Assembly (NCBI GenBank): GCA_017694755.1 | Contig: JADIMO010000015.1 | Span: 1-57,012 of the forward strand | Direction: 5' to 3' | From: Candidatus Cryptobacteroides merdavium | Lineage (GTDB): Bacteria; Bacteroidota; Bacteroidia; Bacteroidales; UBA932 | DNA length: 57,012 nt | Shown: positions 42,667-50,144 of the stretch, one piece after another | Layout of the letters: every line of letters begins with the position of its first letter | Numbering within the stretch: the stretch's first letter is position 1 | Translations under genes and position numbers: made by a program | Notes under the pieces: generated by a model | The model's input: the letters and a program-made list of their open reading frames with translations, nothing else | What the model was told of the DNA's origin: nothing | Database searches by the model: none

Positions 42667-43296
42667 TCAGTCTTTAAGTGCCGCGATGTAATCCTTGTAG
42701 TCCTCCTGGGAGCGTCTGATGACCTCTTTCGCTTCGGTGGCCCCGTAAGTGCTGATGAACACCATCCTCTTGGTGTTTTCTCCCGGGATGTCCTTGTAGG
42801 TGGTGAAATAATGCATCAGCCGCCTTACGATGTCTTTCGGCAGCTGGTCGATGTCAGTGTAGTTCCCGTATACTGCATCATTTTTCAGCACTGCAATGAT
42901 CTTGTCATCTGCCTGGTTGTGGTCCAGGAGCCGCAGTCCGCCGATGGGGTGAGCTTTTACGATGATATCTCCGTGAGTCACATCCTTTTCCGTCAGCACA
43001 CAGATGTCCAGCGGATCCCCGTCCCCGTCGATGTCATATCTTGCAAGTGCCAGATTGGTCATCTCTGCCATTTTGGGCCCGCAATATGTTCTCGGAAGAA
43101 ACCCGTAGAGCGACGGGACTATGTTCGAGAATTTCTGCGGTCTGTCCAGCGAAAGGTAGCCGGACTCCTTGTCCACCTCGTATTTTACAGTGTCCGTCGG
43201 AACTATTTCGATGAAGGCAGTGATTTCTTCCGGAGCATCCGGACCGAGGCTTATTCCGTGCCACGGATGTGCCTTGTGGGCTGTGTCAGGTTTCAT
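42667..43296 (-). CDS. ppa: Family I inorganic pyrophosphatase
   Basis: The protein has 209 residues. The metal-binding signature is DIDGDGDPLDICVL, preceded by KYEVDKESGYLSLDRP and followed by GGLRLLDHNQADDKIIAVL; YFTTYKD lies near the end. It hydrolyses pyrophosphate in the cytoplasm. A TAAATTTG -7 box (complement 43313-43320) lies 17 bases upstream of the start and back to back with the queD promoter. Confidence 0.95.
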   Translation of the reverse strand: MKPDTAHKAHPWHGISLGPDAPEEITAFIEIVPTDTVKYEVDKESGYLSLDRPQKFSNIVPSLYGFLPRTYCGPKMAEMTNLALARYDIDGDGDPLDICVLTEKDVTHGDIIVKAHPIGGLRLLDHNQADDKIIAVLKNDAVYGNYTDIDQLPKDIVRRLMHYFTTYKDIPGENTKRMVFISTYGATEAKEVIRRSQEDYKDYIAALKD

Positions 43297-43368
43297 TTCA
43301 AGCGATTTTTTACAAATTTAGGAACAGTTTTGAAAATTCAGAATATAAATTTCACGGATAAGTGACAT

Positions 43369-43400
43369 TTTGTGCCATTGGAATATTTTGTATAAGTTTG
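43369..43400 (+). promoter_or_regulatory. Promoter of queD-queE
   Basis: TTTG at 43369-43372 lies 20 bases before TAAGTTTG at 43393-43400. The start would be near 43407, so translation begins at ATG 43427, and an upstream ATG-like start at 43370 can be excluded. Confidence 0.8.
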
Positions 43401-43426
43401 CGGGAATTTTTACAGGAGACGAAAGA

Positions 43427-43780
43427 ATGTATTATGTATCTAAACGCTTGGAAATAGCCTTTGCACACAGCCTTTCCCTTGATTATGAGAGCAAATGCAC
43501 CCGTTTGCACGGCCACAATGCCATTGTCACGGTGTTCTGCTGCGCGCAGGAGCTCGACCGCAATGGGATGGTGACAGACTTCACACATATAAAGGAGCTG
43601 GTGGCCGGAATGCTGGACCACCGTAATATTAATGAAGTGGTGGATTTCAATACAACCGGAGAGAATCTTGCCAGATGGATTTGCGACAGGGTGCCCAACT
43701 GCTACAAAGTCCTGTTCCAGGAGTCCGAGGGCAATGTCGCCGTGTATGTAAAGGACGGCTTTGAAAATGCCGCCCTGTAG
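43427..43780 (+). CDS. queD: 6-carboxy-5,6,7,8-tetrahydropterin synthase
   Basis: The protein has 117 residues from ATG 43427, preceded by AGGAG, a rare clear ribosome binding site here. The zinc His residues are in FAHSLS and LHGHNA, the catalytic Cys is in KCTRLHGH, and the Asp-His pair is in LDHRNINEV, with the ending ESEGNVAVYVK. It makes the pterin precursor of queuosine (second step of the preQ0 pathway). queE follows after 24 bases; queC and queF are not in the window. Confidence 0.94.
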   Translation: MYYVSKRLEIAFAHSLSLDYESKCTRLHGHNAIVTVFCCAQELDRNGMVTDFTHIKELVAGMLDHRNINEVVDFNTTGENLARWICDRVPNCYKVLFQESEGNVAVYVKDGFENAAL

Positions 43781-43804
43781 CGTCCATGCAGTTTCCGGTC
43801 CGTT

Positions 43805-44389
43805 ATGAAGCAATACAAAATCAACGAAATATTTTATTCCCTTCAGGGAGAAGGCTACCATACCGGCACTCCCGCCGTCTTCGTGCGCTTTTCCGGCTGC
43901 AATCTCCGCTGTCCTTTCTGCGATACCTCCCATGAGGAAGGCCGTTTCATGACGGCAGAGGAAATCGTCACGGCCATCTCGGAATATCCCTCCCGCTTCA
44001 CCGTCATCACCGGCGGCGAACCCTCCCTTTTCCTGACAGATGAACTTGTCGCCGCCCTCCATGCCTGCGGCAGATACATCGCAGTCGAGACCAACGGTAC
44101 CCATCCTCTTCCGGACGGCATTGACTGGGTCACCTGTTCCCCGAAGTACGATGTTATTCCCTCCGCAAAGGTCTGCCTCACAAAATGCAATGAACTGAAA
44201 GTCGTCTATACCCGCCAGGACATGCGCATCTACGATTCTGTCATTGCAGACTGGCGCTTCCTCCAGCCCTGCGACACCGGCAATGCCCGGGAAAACCGCC
44301 TCCTGCTCCACGAAACCATTGAATACTGCAAGTCCCACCCCTCCTGGCGTCTCTCCCTCCAGACCCACAAGCTCATCAATATCCGCTGA
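43805..44389 (+). CDS. queE: 7-carboxy-7-deazaguanine synthase (radical SAM)
   Basis: The protein has 194 residues. It starts with EIFYSLQGEGYHTGTPAVFV and the radical SAM cluster site CNLRCPFC (CxxxCxxC), then VITGGEPSLF for SAM binding and VETNGTHPLP. The ending LQTHKLINIR is typical. It turns carboxy-tetrahydropterin into carboxy-deazaguanine for queuosine synthesis, directly after queD in an operon. Confidence 0.95.
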   Translation: MKQYKINEIFYSLQGEGYHTGTPAVFVRFSGCNLRCPFCDTSHEEGRFMTAEEIVTAISEYPSRFTVITGGEPSLFLTDELVAALHACGRYIAVETNGTHPLPDGIDWVTCSPKYDVIPSAKVCLTKCNELKVVYTRQDMRIYDSVIADWRFLQPCDTGNARENRLLLHETIEYCKSHPSWRLSLQTHKLINIR

Positions 44390-44439
44390 ACAGCGCAGCA
44401 TTTCCAGAGTCTGCCGCAGATCTTCTCATATACAATAAA

Positions 44440-44461
44440 CCCTCCCGTTTCAGCAGGAGGG
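44440..44461. terminator. Hairpin between queE and the convergent toxin remnant
   Basis: CCCTCC (44440-44445) and GGAGGG (44456-44461) pair with a 10-base loop, between the stops of queE (plus) and the toxin remnant (minus). It may end transcription from both sides. Confidence 0.5.
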
Positions 44462-44474
44462 CAATTTGTATCTG

Positions 44475-44636
44475 CTATTTCTTGAACAGGTCTGAATGTG
44501 TGCCTGTTCTTACGAGTTCCAGTATCTGCAATTCGTTGTTGTCTGTCTTTCTGTATATCAGAAGCCAGTCCGGTTTGCTGCGTTTTGCCAATTCCCAGTC
44601 TTTCCTGTATTTTCTGGTTGTCGCAATCTGTCGCAT
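44475..44636 (-). pseudogene. YafQ-family toxin with internal in-frame deletion
   Basis: The frame of 53 codons starts at an ATG that overlaps the antitoxin stop (TGATG). It begins MRQIATTRKYRKDWELAKR, the N-terminus of a YafQ/RelE-type mRNA interferase. It then jumps at once to KPDWLLIYRKTDNNELQIL and LVRTGTHSDLFKK, the C-terminus of YafQ with its catalytic His in RTGTH. Full-length YafQ relatives have about 90 residues; the missing 35-40 in the middle normally hold the core beta-sheet and catalytic residues. The gene is therefore probably inactive, though the reading frame is kept. Confidence 0.75.
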
Positions 44637-44821
44637 CACTTATATGCTTCAAGGTAGTCCTCGAATGTCTTATACACTGTGACATCCCCGTTCTCTACAT
44701 CCTTTATCGCCTGCAAGGTTTCCTCGTTTGGCTCTTCTATCACTACAGGCGACTTCAGATAATTGACAAGGCTCTTGCCCTCCTTTGTCCTCTCATTGAC
44801 CGTTATTGTGTATGTTGCCAT
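44636..44821 (-). CDS. Antitoxin of a YafQ-type toxin-antitoxin pair
   Basis: The protein has 61 residues: MATYTITVNERTKEGKSLVN, then an acidic end with NGDVTVYKTFEDYLEAYK. The short beta-strand start and acidic C-terminal helix resemble small Bacteroidota antitoxins of RelE/YafQ toxins. It has a strong Shine-Dalgarno AAAGGAGGT (complement 44826-44834) 4 bases before the ATG, which is unusual for this phylum and suggests foreign origin. Its stop overlaps the toxin start. The partner toxin has lost its middle, so this gene may now protect against related toxins elsewhere or be drifting. Confidence 0.75.
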   Translation of the reverse strand: MATYTITVNERTKEGKSLVNYLKSPVVIEEPNEETLQAIKDVENGDVTVYKTFEDYLEAYK

Positions 44822-44893
44822 ATCAACCTCCTTTGTTTGTCATCTATATGTAAATATAATCTTTTCCCAAAACCTTGTCATTGCTTGAAATGG

Positions 44894-44940
44894 AAATCCC
44901 CGATTCAAATCTCATTTTTCAGAAACCGAATCGGGAATTT
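44894..44940 (-). terminator. Possible terminator after the DUF4160/DUF2442 pair
   Basis: Arms of 13 bases (44894-44906 and 44928-44940, core CCCGATTC/GAATCGGG) pair fully on the minus strand with one G-U, but have a C-A mismatch on the plus strand. This favours a minus-strand RNA hairpin, 21 bases behind the DUF2442 stop. The loop is 21 bases and no strong T-run follows. Confidence 0.45.
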
Positions 44941-44961
44941 GCATGATTTTGAATGCTGTCC

Positions 44962-45192
44962 TTATGCAGGAACTCCGTTCTCGTACAGATACTCTGGTGC
45001 TATGTCCGCTCCGTTTGACCAGAAGATTGTATCGAAAAGACCGAACTGGATAAACTTTTCCTTGTCTTTCAGTTCTTCAAATGCCGGATATTTTAGAAGC
45101 GGCGACAAGTCCACCATTTTGCGTGTGCCGTCACTGAACTCACACAGCAGGGTGTAGTCCTTTATGTATTCAACATCCTTTACCGTTATCAT
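44962..45192 (-). CDS. DUF2442-family protein
   Basis: The protein has 76 residues. ITVKDVEYIKDYTLLCEFSD, then VDLSPLLKYPAFEELKDKE and FGLFDTIFWSNGADIAPEYLY is the full DUF2442 pattern. It starts 3 bases after the DUF4160 gene. DUF4160 and DUF2442 genes are often found as neighbours and have the size and layout of a toxin-antitoxin pair. I know of no agreed function, so a role as partner or antidote is inference. Confidence 0.85.
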   Translation of the reverse strand: MITVKDVEYIKDYTLLCEFSDGTRKMVDLSPLLKYPAFEELKDKEKFIQFGLFDTIFWSNGADIAPEYLYENGVPA

Positions 45193-45195
45193 AGC

Positions 45196-45447
45196 CTATC
45201 TTTTTATTTTAGTTATGAGTTCTCCACGTTGAGCCTTTTCCCAGAGTTCCTCCAACTCTTTTATATGCTCGTCCATGAACTTGTTTATGTCATTTATCTG
45301 CTTCGACTTCGCCTTTCCCTCGACAACCCTGTCCTTTAGTGTTATCGTGAAATCACAGCCGCCTCCTTTCACATGGATATGTGGAGGATTGTGGTCAAAG
45401 GCGTATATATAAATCAGAAGTCCCCGTATTACAAATATTGACCCCAT
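45196..45447 (-). CDS. DUF4160-family protein
   Basis: The protein has 83 residues from ATG 45447; a GTG two codons earlier is possible. It carries the DUF4160 pattern: IFVIRGLLIYIYAFDHNPPH, IHVKGGGCDFTI and a basic C-terminal helix (KSKQINDINKFMDEHIKELE). The HNPPHIHV segment is the family hallmark and might hold catalytic or metal-binding His residues. It is the first gene of a two-gene unit with DUF2442, on the 3' side of tRNA-Met. Activity is not known to me. Confidence 0.85.
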   Translation of the reverse strand: MGSIFVIRGLLIYIYAFDHNPPHIHVKGGGCDFTITLKDRVVEGKAKSKQINDINKFMDEHIKELEELWEKAQRGELITKIKR

Positions 45448-45582
45448 AGTCACTATGTTTTATGCAAATGTAGCAAAATTTTCCTGCTAGCCGTCTTTTC
45501 AATACGACTTCAGACATATCAGGGTACGAAAAAAGCACCTGCAGAGAATTGCAAGTGCTTGAATGTCTTTGGGTCGGTTTTG

Positions 45583-45656
45583 TAGCGGGTCGCAGGATTG
45601 AACTGCGGACCTCATGATTATGAATCATGCGCTCTAACCAGCTGAGCTAACCCGCC
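45583..45656 (-). tRNA. tRNA-Met(CAT)
   Basis: On the minus strand the 74-base sequence has the acceptor stem GGCGGGT with ACCCGCT, D-arm GCTCAGCTGGTTAGAGC, anticodon arm CATGA-TTCATAA-TCATG with anticodon CAT, and T-loop GTTCAATCC. The G1-U72 wobble and the body resemble elongator Met of Bacteroidota; a CAT anticodon modified for Ile cannot be fully excluded. CCA is not encoded. Confidence 0.92.
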
Positions 45657-45670
45657 ATCATGATGTCAAG

Positions 45671-45741
45671 TTGAGATAGAAGGACTCGAACCCTCACTGA
45701 CAGAGCCAGAATCTGTAGTGCTACCATTACACCATATCTCA
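45671..45741 (-). tRNA. tRNA-Gln(CTG)
   Basis: On the minus strand the acceptor stem is TGAGATA with TATCTCA, the D-arm is GGTGTAATGGTAGCAC, the anticodon arm is ACAGA-TTCTGGC-TCTGT with anticodon CTG, and the T-arm is GAGGGTTCGAGTCCTTC. It lies upstream of tRNA-Met in the same transcript. Confidence 0.93.
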
Positions 45742-45773
45742 ATATTTCAATTGCTTTCCCGAATTTGGGATTG

Positions 45774-45804
45774 CAAAGGTACTAAGGTTTTTTGAAAATG
45801 CAAT
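45774..45804 (-). promoter_or_regulatory. Promoter of the tRNA-Gln-tRNA-Met unit
   Basis: On the minus strand TTG (complement 45801-45803) lies 19 bases before TACCTTTG (complement 45774-45781), about 33 bases before the 5' end of tRNA-Gln. Confidence 0.8.
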
Positions 45805-45944
45805 AAAATTCTGATAAAAATTGAACGCCAATCATAAAAAATTCCTTTCCAAAGCATTGAACTGCCACATCATTCCGGATAAAATGAAGCATGGTCAATG
45901 GATGTTGTCTTGGATGTGTATCCTGGTTTTTTCTGGCCTTCTAA

Positions 45945-46433
45945 TTATGCCGGATTCTTCAGCAGCAGCACGACGGCATACGCTTCGCAGCCTTCACCGC
46001 GGCCGACGAAGCCGAGCTTTTCAGTGGTGGTGGCCTTGACAGAAACGGAGTCTTCAGGAACAGACATCAGGCCGGCGAGGGTGCTCCGCATCTGTCCGAT
46101 GTAGGGGGCGAGTTTCGGGCGCTGCATGGCTATGGTAATGTCGGCATTTCCGACACGGTATCCTGCGGCCGAAACAAGGTCCATCGTGCGCCTCAGAAGA
46201 ATCTTGCTGTCAATGCCTTTGAATTCGTCGGAGGTGTCAGGGAAGTGCTTGCCGATGTCCCCGAGGGCAAGGGCGCCGAGAAGGGCGTCGCACAGGGCGT
46301 GTATCGGCACATCGCCGTCAGAATGGGCTATGCAGCCTACTGGGCTTTCTATCTTTACTCCGCCCAGCCAGAGTGGGAGGCCCTCGGCGAGGGCATGCAC
46401 ATCGTATCCGTTGCCTATTCTTATGTTTTCCAT
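45945..46433 (-). CDS. ispF: 2-C-methyl-D-erythritol 2,4-cyclodiphosphate synthase
   Basis: The protein has 162 residues. IRIGNGYDVHAL (metal-binding Asp and His), IAHSDGDVPIHALCDALLGA, IGKHFPDTSDEFKG and ATTTEKLGFVGRGEG are the family motifs. It makes the cyclic diphosphate of the non-mevalonate isoprenoid pathway. It stands alone on the minus strand, upstream (5' side) of the tRNA promoter. Confidence 0.96.
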   Translation of the reverse strand: MENIRIGNGYDVHALAEGLPLWLGGVKIESPVGCIAHSDGDVPIHALCDALLGALALGDIGKHFPDTSDEFKGIDSKILLRRTMDLVSAAGYRVGNADITIAMQRPKLAPYIGQMRSTLAGLMSVPEDSVSVKATTTEKLGFVGRGEGCEAYAVVLLLKNPA

Positions 46434-46571
46434 TGTCTTTTATAAGTTTTTGCTTTGATTATCAGTGTATTCGTGTTTTGATTTTCCGTTTTTATCTACG
46501 ATGGCCTGGCGGTTGAGGTCATAAAGTTATTAAAAATTGATATATTTGCAAGAATATAAATGTGAACGGAT

Positions 46572-46862
46572 ATGGGATTCAATTTCGGCTTTTTCGGCAA
46601 TCAGGAACATCGGGTATTCAATTACAAGCCCCGGTACTATGATCCCGAGAAGGAGGCTCTGAAGGAAAAGTTCGGCCATGTGGACGGACGGAACGAGAAG
46701 GAGCCGTATTCTCCGGGGTCGTATCTCCAGGGAAGCTTCAGGGGCGGAAACTATCAGAAGACCAGAAAGACAAGCAAGGCCCAGAGCATCATAGGGGCTG
46801 TGGGGCTTGTCATGTTTTTCGTAGTGCTGATATATATCGTCAAATTCTACCAATTGCTCTGA
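46572..46862 (+). CDS. Small conserved hypothetical protein with C-terminal membrane helix
   Basis: The protein has 96 residues. The start FNFGFFGNQEHRVFNYKPRY is followed by YYDPEKEALKEKFG and a charged linker, then one membrane helix (IIGAVGLVMFFVVLIYIVKF). Similar tail-anchored proteins directly ahead of mutL are familiar from Bacteroidales, but no function is known to me. mutL starts 6 bases after its stop. TATATTTG at 46541-46548 is a likely -7 box for the pair. Confidence 0.75.
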   Translation: MGFNFGFFGNQEHRVFNYKPRYYDPEKEALKEKFGHVDGRNEKEPYSPGSYLQGSFRGGNYQKTRKTSKAQSIIGAVGLVMFFVVLIYIVKFYQLL

Positions 46863-46868
46863 CGGAAG

Positions 46869-48815
46869 ATGGACATAAGGATACTTCCAAGCAACATAGC
46901 CAACATGATAGCCGCCGGAGAGGTGGTGCAGAGGCCGGCCTCGGTGGTCAAGGAATTGATGGAGAACGCATTGGATGCGGGCGCTGACCAGGTGACGGTA
47001 GTCATTCAGGATGCCGGCAGGACGCTGATACAGGTGATTGACAACGGGTGCGGAATGTCACCCGATGAGGCGGTGCTGTGCTTTGAGAGGCATGCCACAT
47101 CGAAGATCGCAACGGCGGAAGACCTGATGAATATACATACTTTCGGGTTTCGCGGTGAGGCACTGGCTTCGATAGCCGCTGTCGCGGAGGTCACTTTGAG
47201 GACGAGGCGCGAAGGGGATGAAGTCGGCTGCGAGGTGCGTTTCGCCGACTCGAATCACATATCCACAGAAGAGGCAGCGGTGCCGAGAGGCGCCAATTTC
47301 GCCGTAAGAAATCTTTTCTACAATGTCCCGGCAAGGAGAAAATTCCTGAAGTCGGACAATGTGGAATTCAAGCATATATTGTCGGAGTTCACACGGGTGG
47401 CCCTGACAAGGCCGGATGCCGGCTTTACGCTGATGCACAACGGGAAGGAAGTGTTCGTGCTGAAGCCGGCGAAGTCGCTGAAGTTCAGGATACAGGACCT
47501 GACAGGGCCGAATGTCGTGAATGAGCTGGTGGATATTTCCGCCGATACTTCAGTAGTGAAGGTGTCGGGCTATATCGGCCGTCCGGACATGGCGAGGAAG
47601 AGCCTCGGCAACCAGTACATGTTCGTGAACGGGCGTTATTTCAGAAGTCCCTATCTGAACCGTGCTGTGCTGAAGGGGTACGAGCATCTCATAACCGAGG
47701 GTGCCACTCCGTCATATTTCATCTGGCTGGAGGCTGATCCGCGGTCGCTTGATGTCAACATAAGCCCGACAAAGACGGAAGTCAAGTTTGAGGACGATTC
47801 CGTGATTTTCCAGATACTTTACGCCTGCATCAAGGAGTCACTGGGAAAGAATTCCTTTGTGGCCAGCATTGATTTCGACAGGGAAGGGGCTCCGGAGATA
47901 CCTGTCTTCGGCAAGGACTTCGAGAAATTCCATCCGGTGTCAGAGCCGGTGCCGTCGCTCGACCCGACATACAATCCCTTTGACAATGACGGCTTCCCTT
48001 CTGAGAACTCGCCTTTTACAAATGTGTTTCCCGGAGAATCGGGTGCATCAGGAGGGGAATTCCGCCAGAGTTTGTCTCCCGCAGGAAAATATCCCGGAGC
48101 AGAGGCTGTGGATGACATTCTGTCACATGGAGATATATGGCCCGGGAATGGCGGGGGACAGAAAGAGGCTGCAGGGTATGGAAGCGGGCTGTCCGGCTAT
48201 GTGGACCGCAGGGATGACTACGGGAAACTGTTTGAGGACAAGACACTTCCGTCCAAGGCGGTCGTGGTCGTGAAAAACAAGTATCTTGTGACTTCCGTGA
48301 AGTCCGGACTGCTTGTGGTCAATGTCCGGAGGGCAAGGGAACGGATTTTCTATGAGCGTTTCATGAAGGCGCTTTCAAAAAATGAACATATTACGCAGAC
48401 CTCCCTTTTCCCTGTCCCGGTGCAGGTGGGAGTGGAGAACAGGCTGCTGTTCGAGGAGCATGCGGACCTGCTTGCTTCCTTGGGCTTTGACATTTCCCCG
48501 TTCGGGAATGACACTGTTGTGGTGAACGGGGTGCCGGAGGGGTATTCCGTGGATGCGGGAATGGTTCAGACCATGGTTTTTGACATGATTGTCGCCCTGT
48601 CCGACGACCATAACGCAGTGGCAGGGATGATGGAGTCCGCGATGGCAGAAAGATTTGCCCGGATGGGTGCCGCGGGTGACAATTCTGCAGTCACCTCCGG
48701 AGAGGCACAGAGATTGATAGATGCCCTGTTCGCCTGCGAGAATGCCGAGTACACAAGTTCCGGACACAGGACAATGGCTCTGCTGTCGGTAGAAGACCTA
48801 GACAGGAAATTTTAA
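46869..48815 (+). CDS. mutL: DNA mismatch repair protein MutL
   Basis: The protein has 648 residues. The GHKL ATPase motifs are IAAGEVVQRPASVVKELMEN, DNGCGMSPDEA, RHATSKI and FGFRGEALASIAAV. The transducer domain holds FYNVPARRKFLKS and VNGRYFRSP, with VDVNISPTKTEVKF-like LDVNISPTKTEVKF. A linker rich in Pro, Gly and Ser (about 370-445) leads to the dimerisation domain. The endonuclease motif DQHAxxERxxYE is not intact: the matching part reads VNVRRARERIFYERF. Confidence 0.95.
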   Translation: MDIRILPSNIANMIAAGEVVQRPASVVKELMENALDAGADQVTVVIQDAGRTLIQVIDNGCGMSPDEAVLCFERHATSKIATAEDLMNIHTFGFRGEALASIAAVAEVTLRTRREGDEVGCEVRFADSNHISTEEAAVPRGANFAVRNLFYNVPARRKFLKSDNVEFKHILSEFTRVALTRPDAGFTLMHNGKEVFVLKPAKSLKFRIQDLTGPNVVNELVDISADTSVVKVSGYIGRPDMARKSLGNQYMFVNGRYFRSPYLNRAVLKGYEHLITEGATPSYFIWLEADPRSLDVNISPTKTEVKFEDDSVIFQILYACIKESLGKNSFVASIDFDREGAPEIPVFGKDFEKFHPVSEPVPSLDPTYNPFDNDGFPSENSPFTNVFPGESGASGGEFRQSLSPAGKYPGAEAVDDILSHGDIWPGNGGGQKEAAGYGSGLSGYVDRRDDYGKLFEDKTLPSKAVVVVKNKYLVTSVKSGLLVVNVRRARERIFYERFMKALSKNEHITQTSLFPVPVQVGVENRLLFEEHADLLASLGFDISPFGNDTVVVNGVPEGYSVDAGMVQTMVFDMIVALSDDHNAVAGMMESAMAERFARMGAAGDNSAVTSGEAQRLIDALFACENAEYTSSGHRTMALLSVEDLDRKF

Positions 48816-48830
48816 ATAACGAAAACGATA

Positions 48831-49526
48831 ATGGGATTCTTAGACAATGGGGGAACAGCCCCTGCCACCAAAAACATCATCCTTATAAATGTGCTTGTGA
48901 TGGTGATGATTGCCTTGAACATGGAGTTCATGATAGAGCACTTTGCCCTTTTCTATCCGTCATCGCCGTTTTTCCGGCCATGGCAATTCGTCACCCACAT
49001 GTTCATGCACGGGGGCTTCTTGCACATATTCTTCAATATGTACACGCTCTGGATCTTCGGAAGTGCACTTGAGCGGGCATGGGGATGGAAGAAGTTCCTT
49101 GTATTTTATTTCGTGACAGGTCTCGGCGCAGCTCTCCTTCATACGGGAGTCCAGTTCATACAGGCGCAGGTATGGATGTCGCAGATTGCAGAGGGTTCGG
49201 TACAGGCCCAGGCCTCCCTTCATGCGCTCAAACTGACACCTACCGTGGGCGCTTCAGGAGCCATTTACGGTGTCCTGCTCGGATTTGCAATGCTCTATCC
49301 AGATGCAAGGCTTACACTGATCTTTCCTCCTATAACATTGAAAGCCAAATGGTTTGTAATAATATTCGCTATCATAGAACTCATTATAGGAATTTTCAGT
49401 ATAGGTGGTGTTACAGATGAGAAAGTGGATATTGCCCATTTTGCACATCTCGGCGGAATGCTCTTCGGCTGGCTGTTAATAATGTACTGGAAAAAGAAGC
49501 GGACGCTGTACGACTACAAATATTGA
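48831..49526 (+). CDS. Rhomboid family intramembrane serine protease
   Basis: The protein has 231 residues with six predicted membrane helices. The catalytic pair is Ser in VGASGAIYGVLLG and His in IAHFAHLGGMLFG; WQFVTHMFMHGGFLHIFFNM is the conserved first loop, with ERAWGWKKFL after it. It cleaves membrane proteins within the bilayer. It starts 15 bases after mutL and overlaps no neighbour. Confidence 0.93.
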   Translation: MGFLDNGGTAPATKNIILINVLVMVMIALNMEFMIEHFALFYPSSPFFRPWQFVTHMFMHGGFLHIFFNMYTLWIFGSALERAWGWKKFLVFYFVTGLGAALLHTGVQFIQAQVWMSQIAEGSVQAQASLHALKLTPTVGASGAIYGVLLGFAMLYPDARLTLIFPPITLKAKWFVIIFAIIELIIGIFSIGGVTDEKVDIAHFAHLGGMLFGWLLIMYWKKKRTLYDYKY

Positions 49527-49531
49527 ATGTT

Positions 49532-50137
49532 ATGAAAGATACGAAAAATATAATTGCAGAGGCTTTGGAGGTCCTGAAGAAGGGCGGGGTGATACTTTAT
49601 CCGACCGATACGGTGTGGGGGCTCGGATGTGATGCCACCGACCCGGAGGCGGTTGAGAAAATATACAGAATAAAGAACCGCCCTGACAGCAAGTCGCTGG
49701 TGCTGCTTGCAAGTGACCTGGACATGGTGGCAAGATATGTGAAGGAGATTCCCGAAATGGCGGTCCAGCTTGTAGAAGTGAACGACAGGCCGATGACCAT
49801 TATCTATCCGGATGCCATAGCCGCTGCGGCCGGAGAGCCTGCAGACCGTCATTGCCTGGCTCATAATGTGGTGGCGGAAGACGGGACTGTCGGAATCAGG
49901 ATTCCCATGATGGACTTTTGCGTGGAGCTTGTCAGCCGCCTTGGCCGTCCGATAGTTTCCACTTCGGCGAACATATCCGGAGAGCCTACGCCGAAGAAAT
50001 GGTCTGAAATTTCCGCTGCGGTAAAGGATGCAGTGGACTACACCGTCGACCCTTCCCTTGAAAGCGGGGCCACCGGCCAGTCTTCCTCCATAATAAAGGT
50101 GGGCCTTGATTCCACCATTCAGATCATCAGGAAATAG
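49532..50137 (+). CDS. L-threonylcarbamoyladenylate synthase (Sua5/YrdC)
   Basis: The protein has 201 residues from ATG 49532; a TTG start 9 bases earlier would overlap the rhomboid stop. VILYPTDTVWGLGCDATD, YRIKNRPDSKSLVLL, GTVGIRIPMMDF and PIVSTSANISGEPTP are the YrdC motifs. It makes the adenylate used for t6A of tRNAs that read ANN codons. It is a short YrdC-only form without the Sua5 C-terminal domain. Confidence 0.94.
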   Translation: MKDTKNIIAEALEVLKKGGVILYPTDTVWGLGCDATDPEAVEKIYRIKNRPDSKSLVLLASDLDMVARYVKEIPEMAVQLVEVNDRPMTIIYPDAIAAAAGEPADRHCLAHNVVAEDGTVGIRIPMMDFCVELVSRLGRPIVSTSANISGEPTPKKWSEISAAVKDAVDYTVDPSLESGATGQSSSIIKVGLDSTIQIIRK

Positions 50138-50144
50138 CAGGTCG

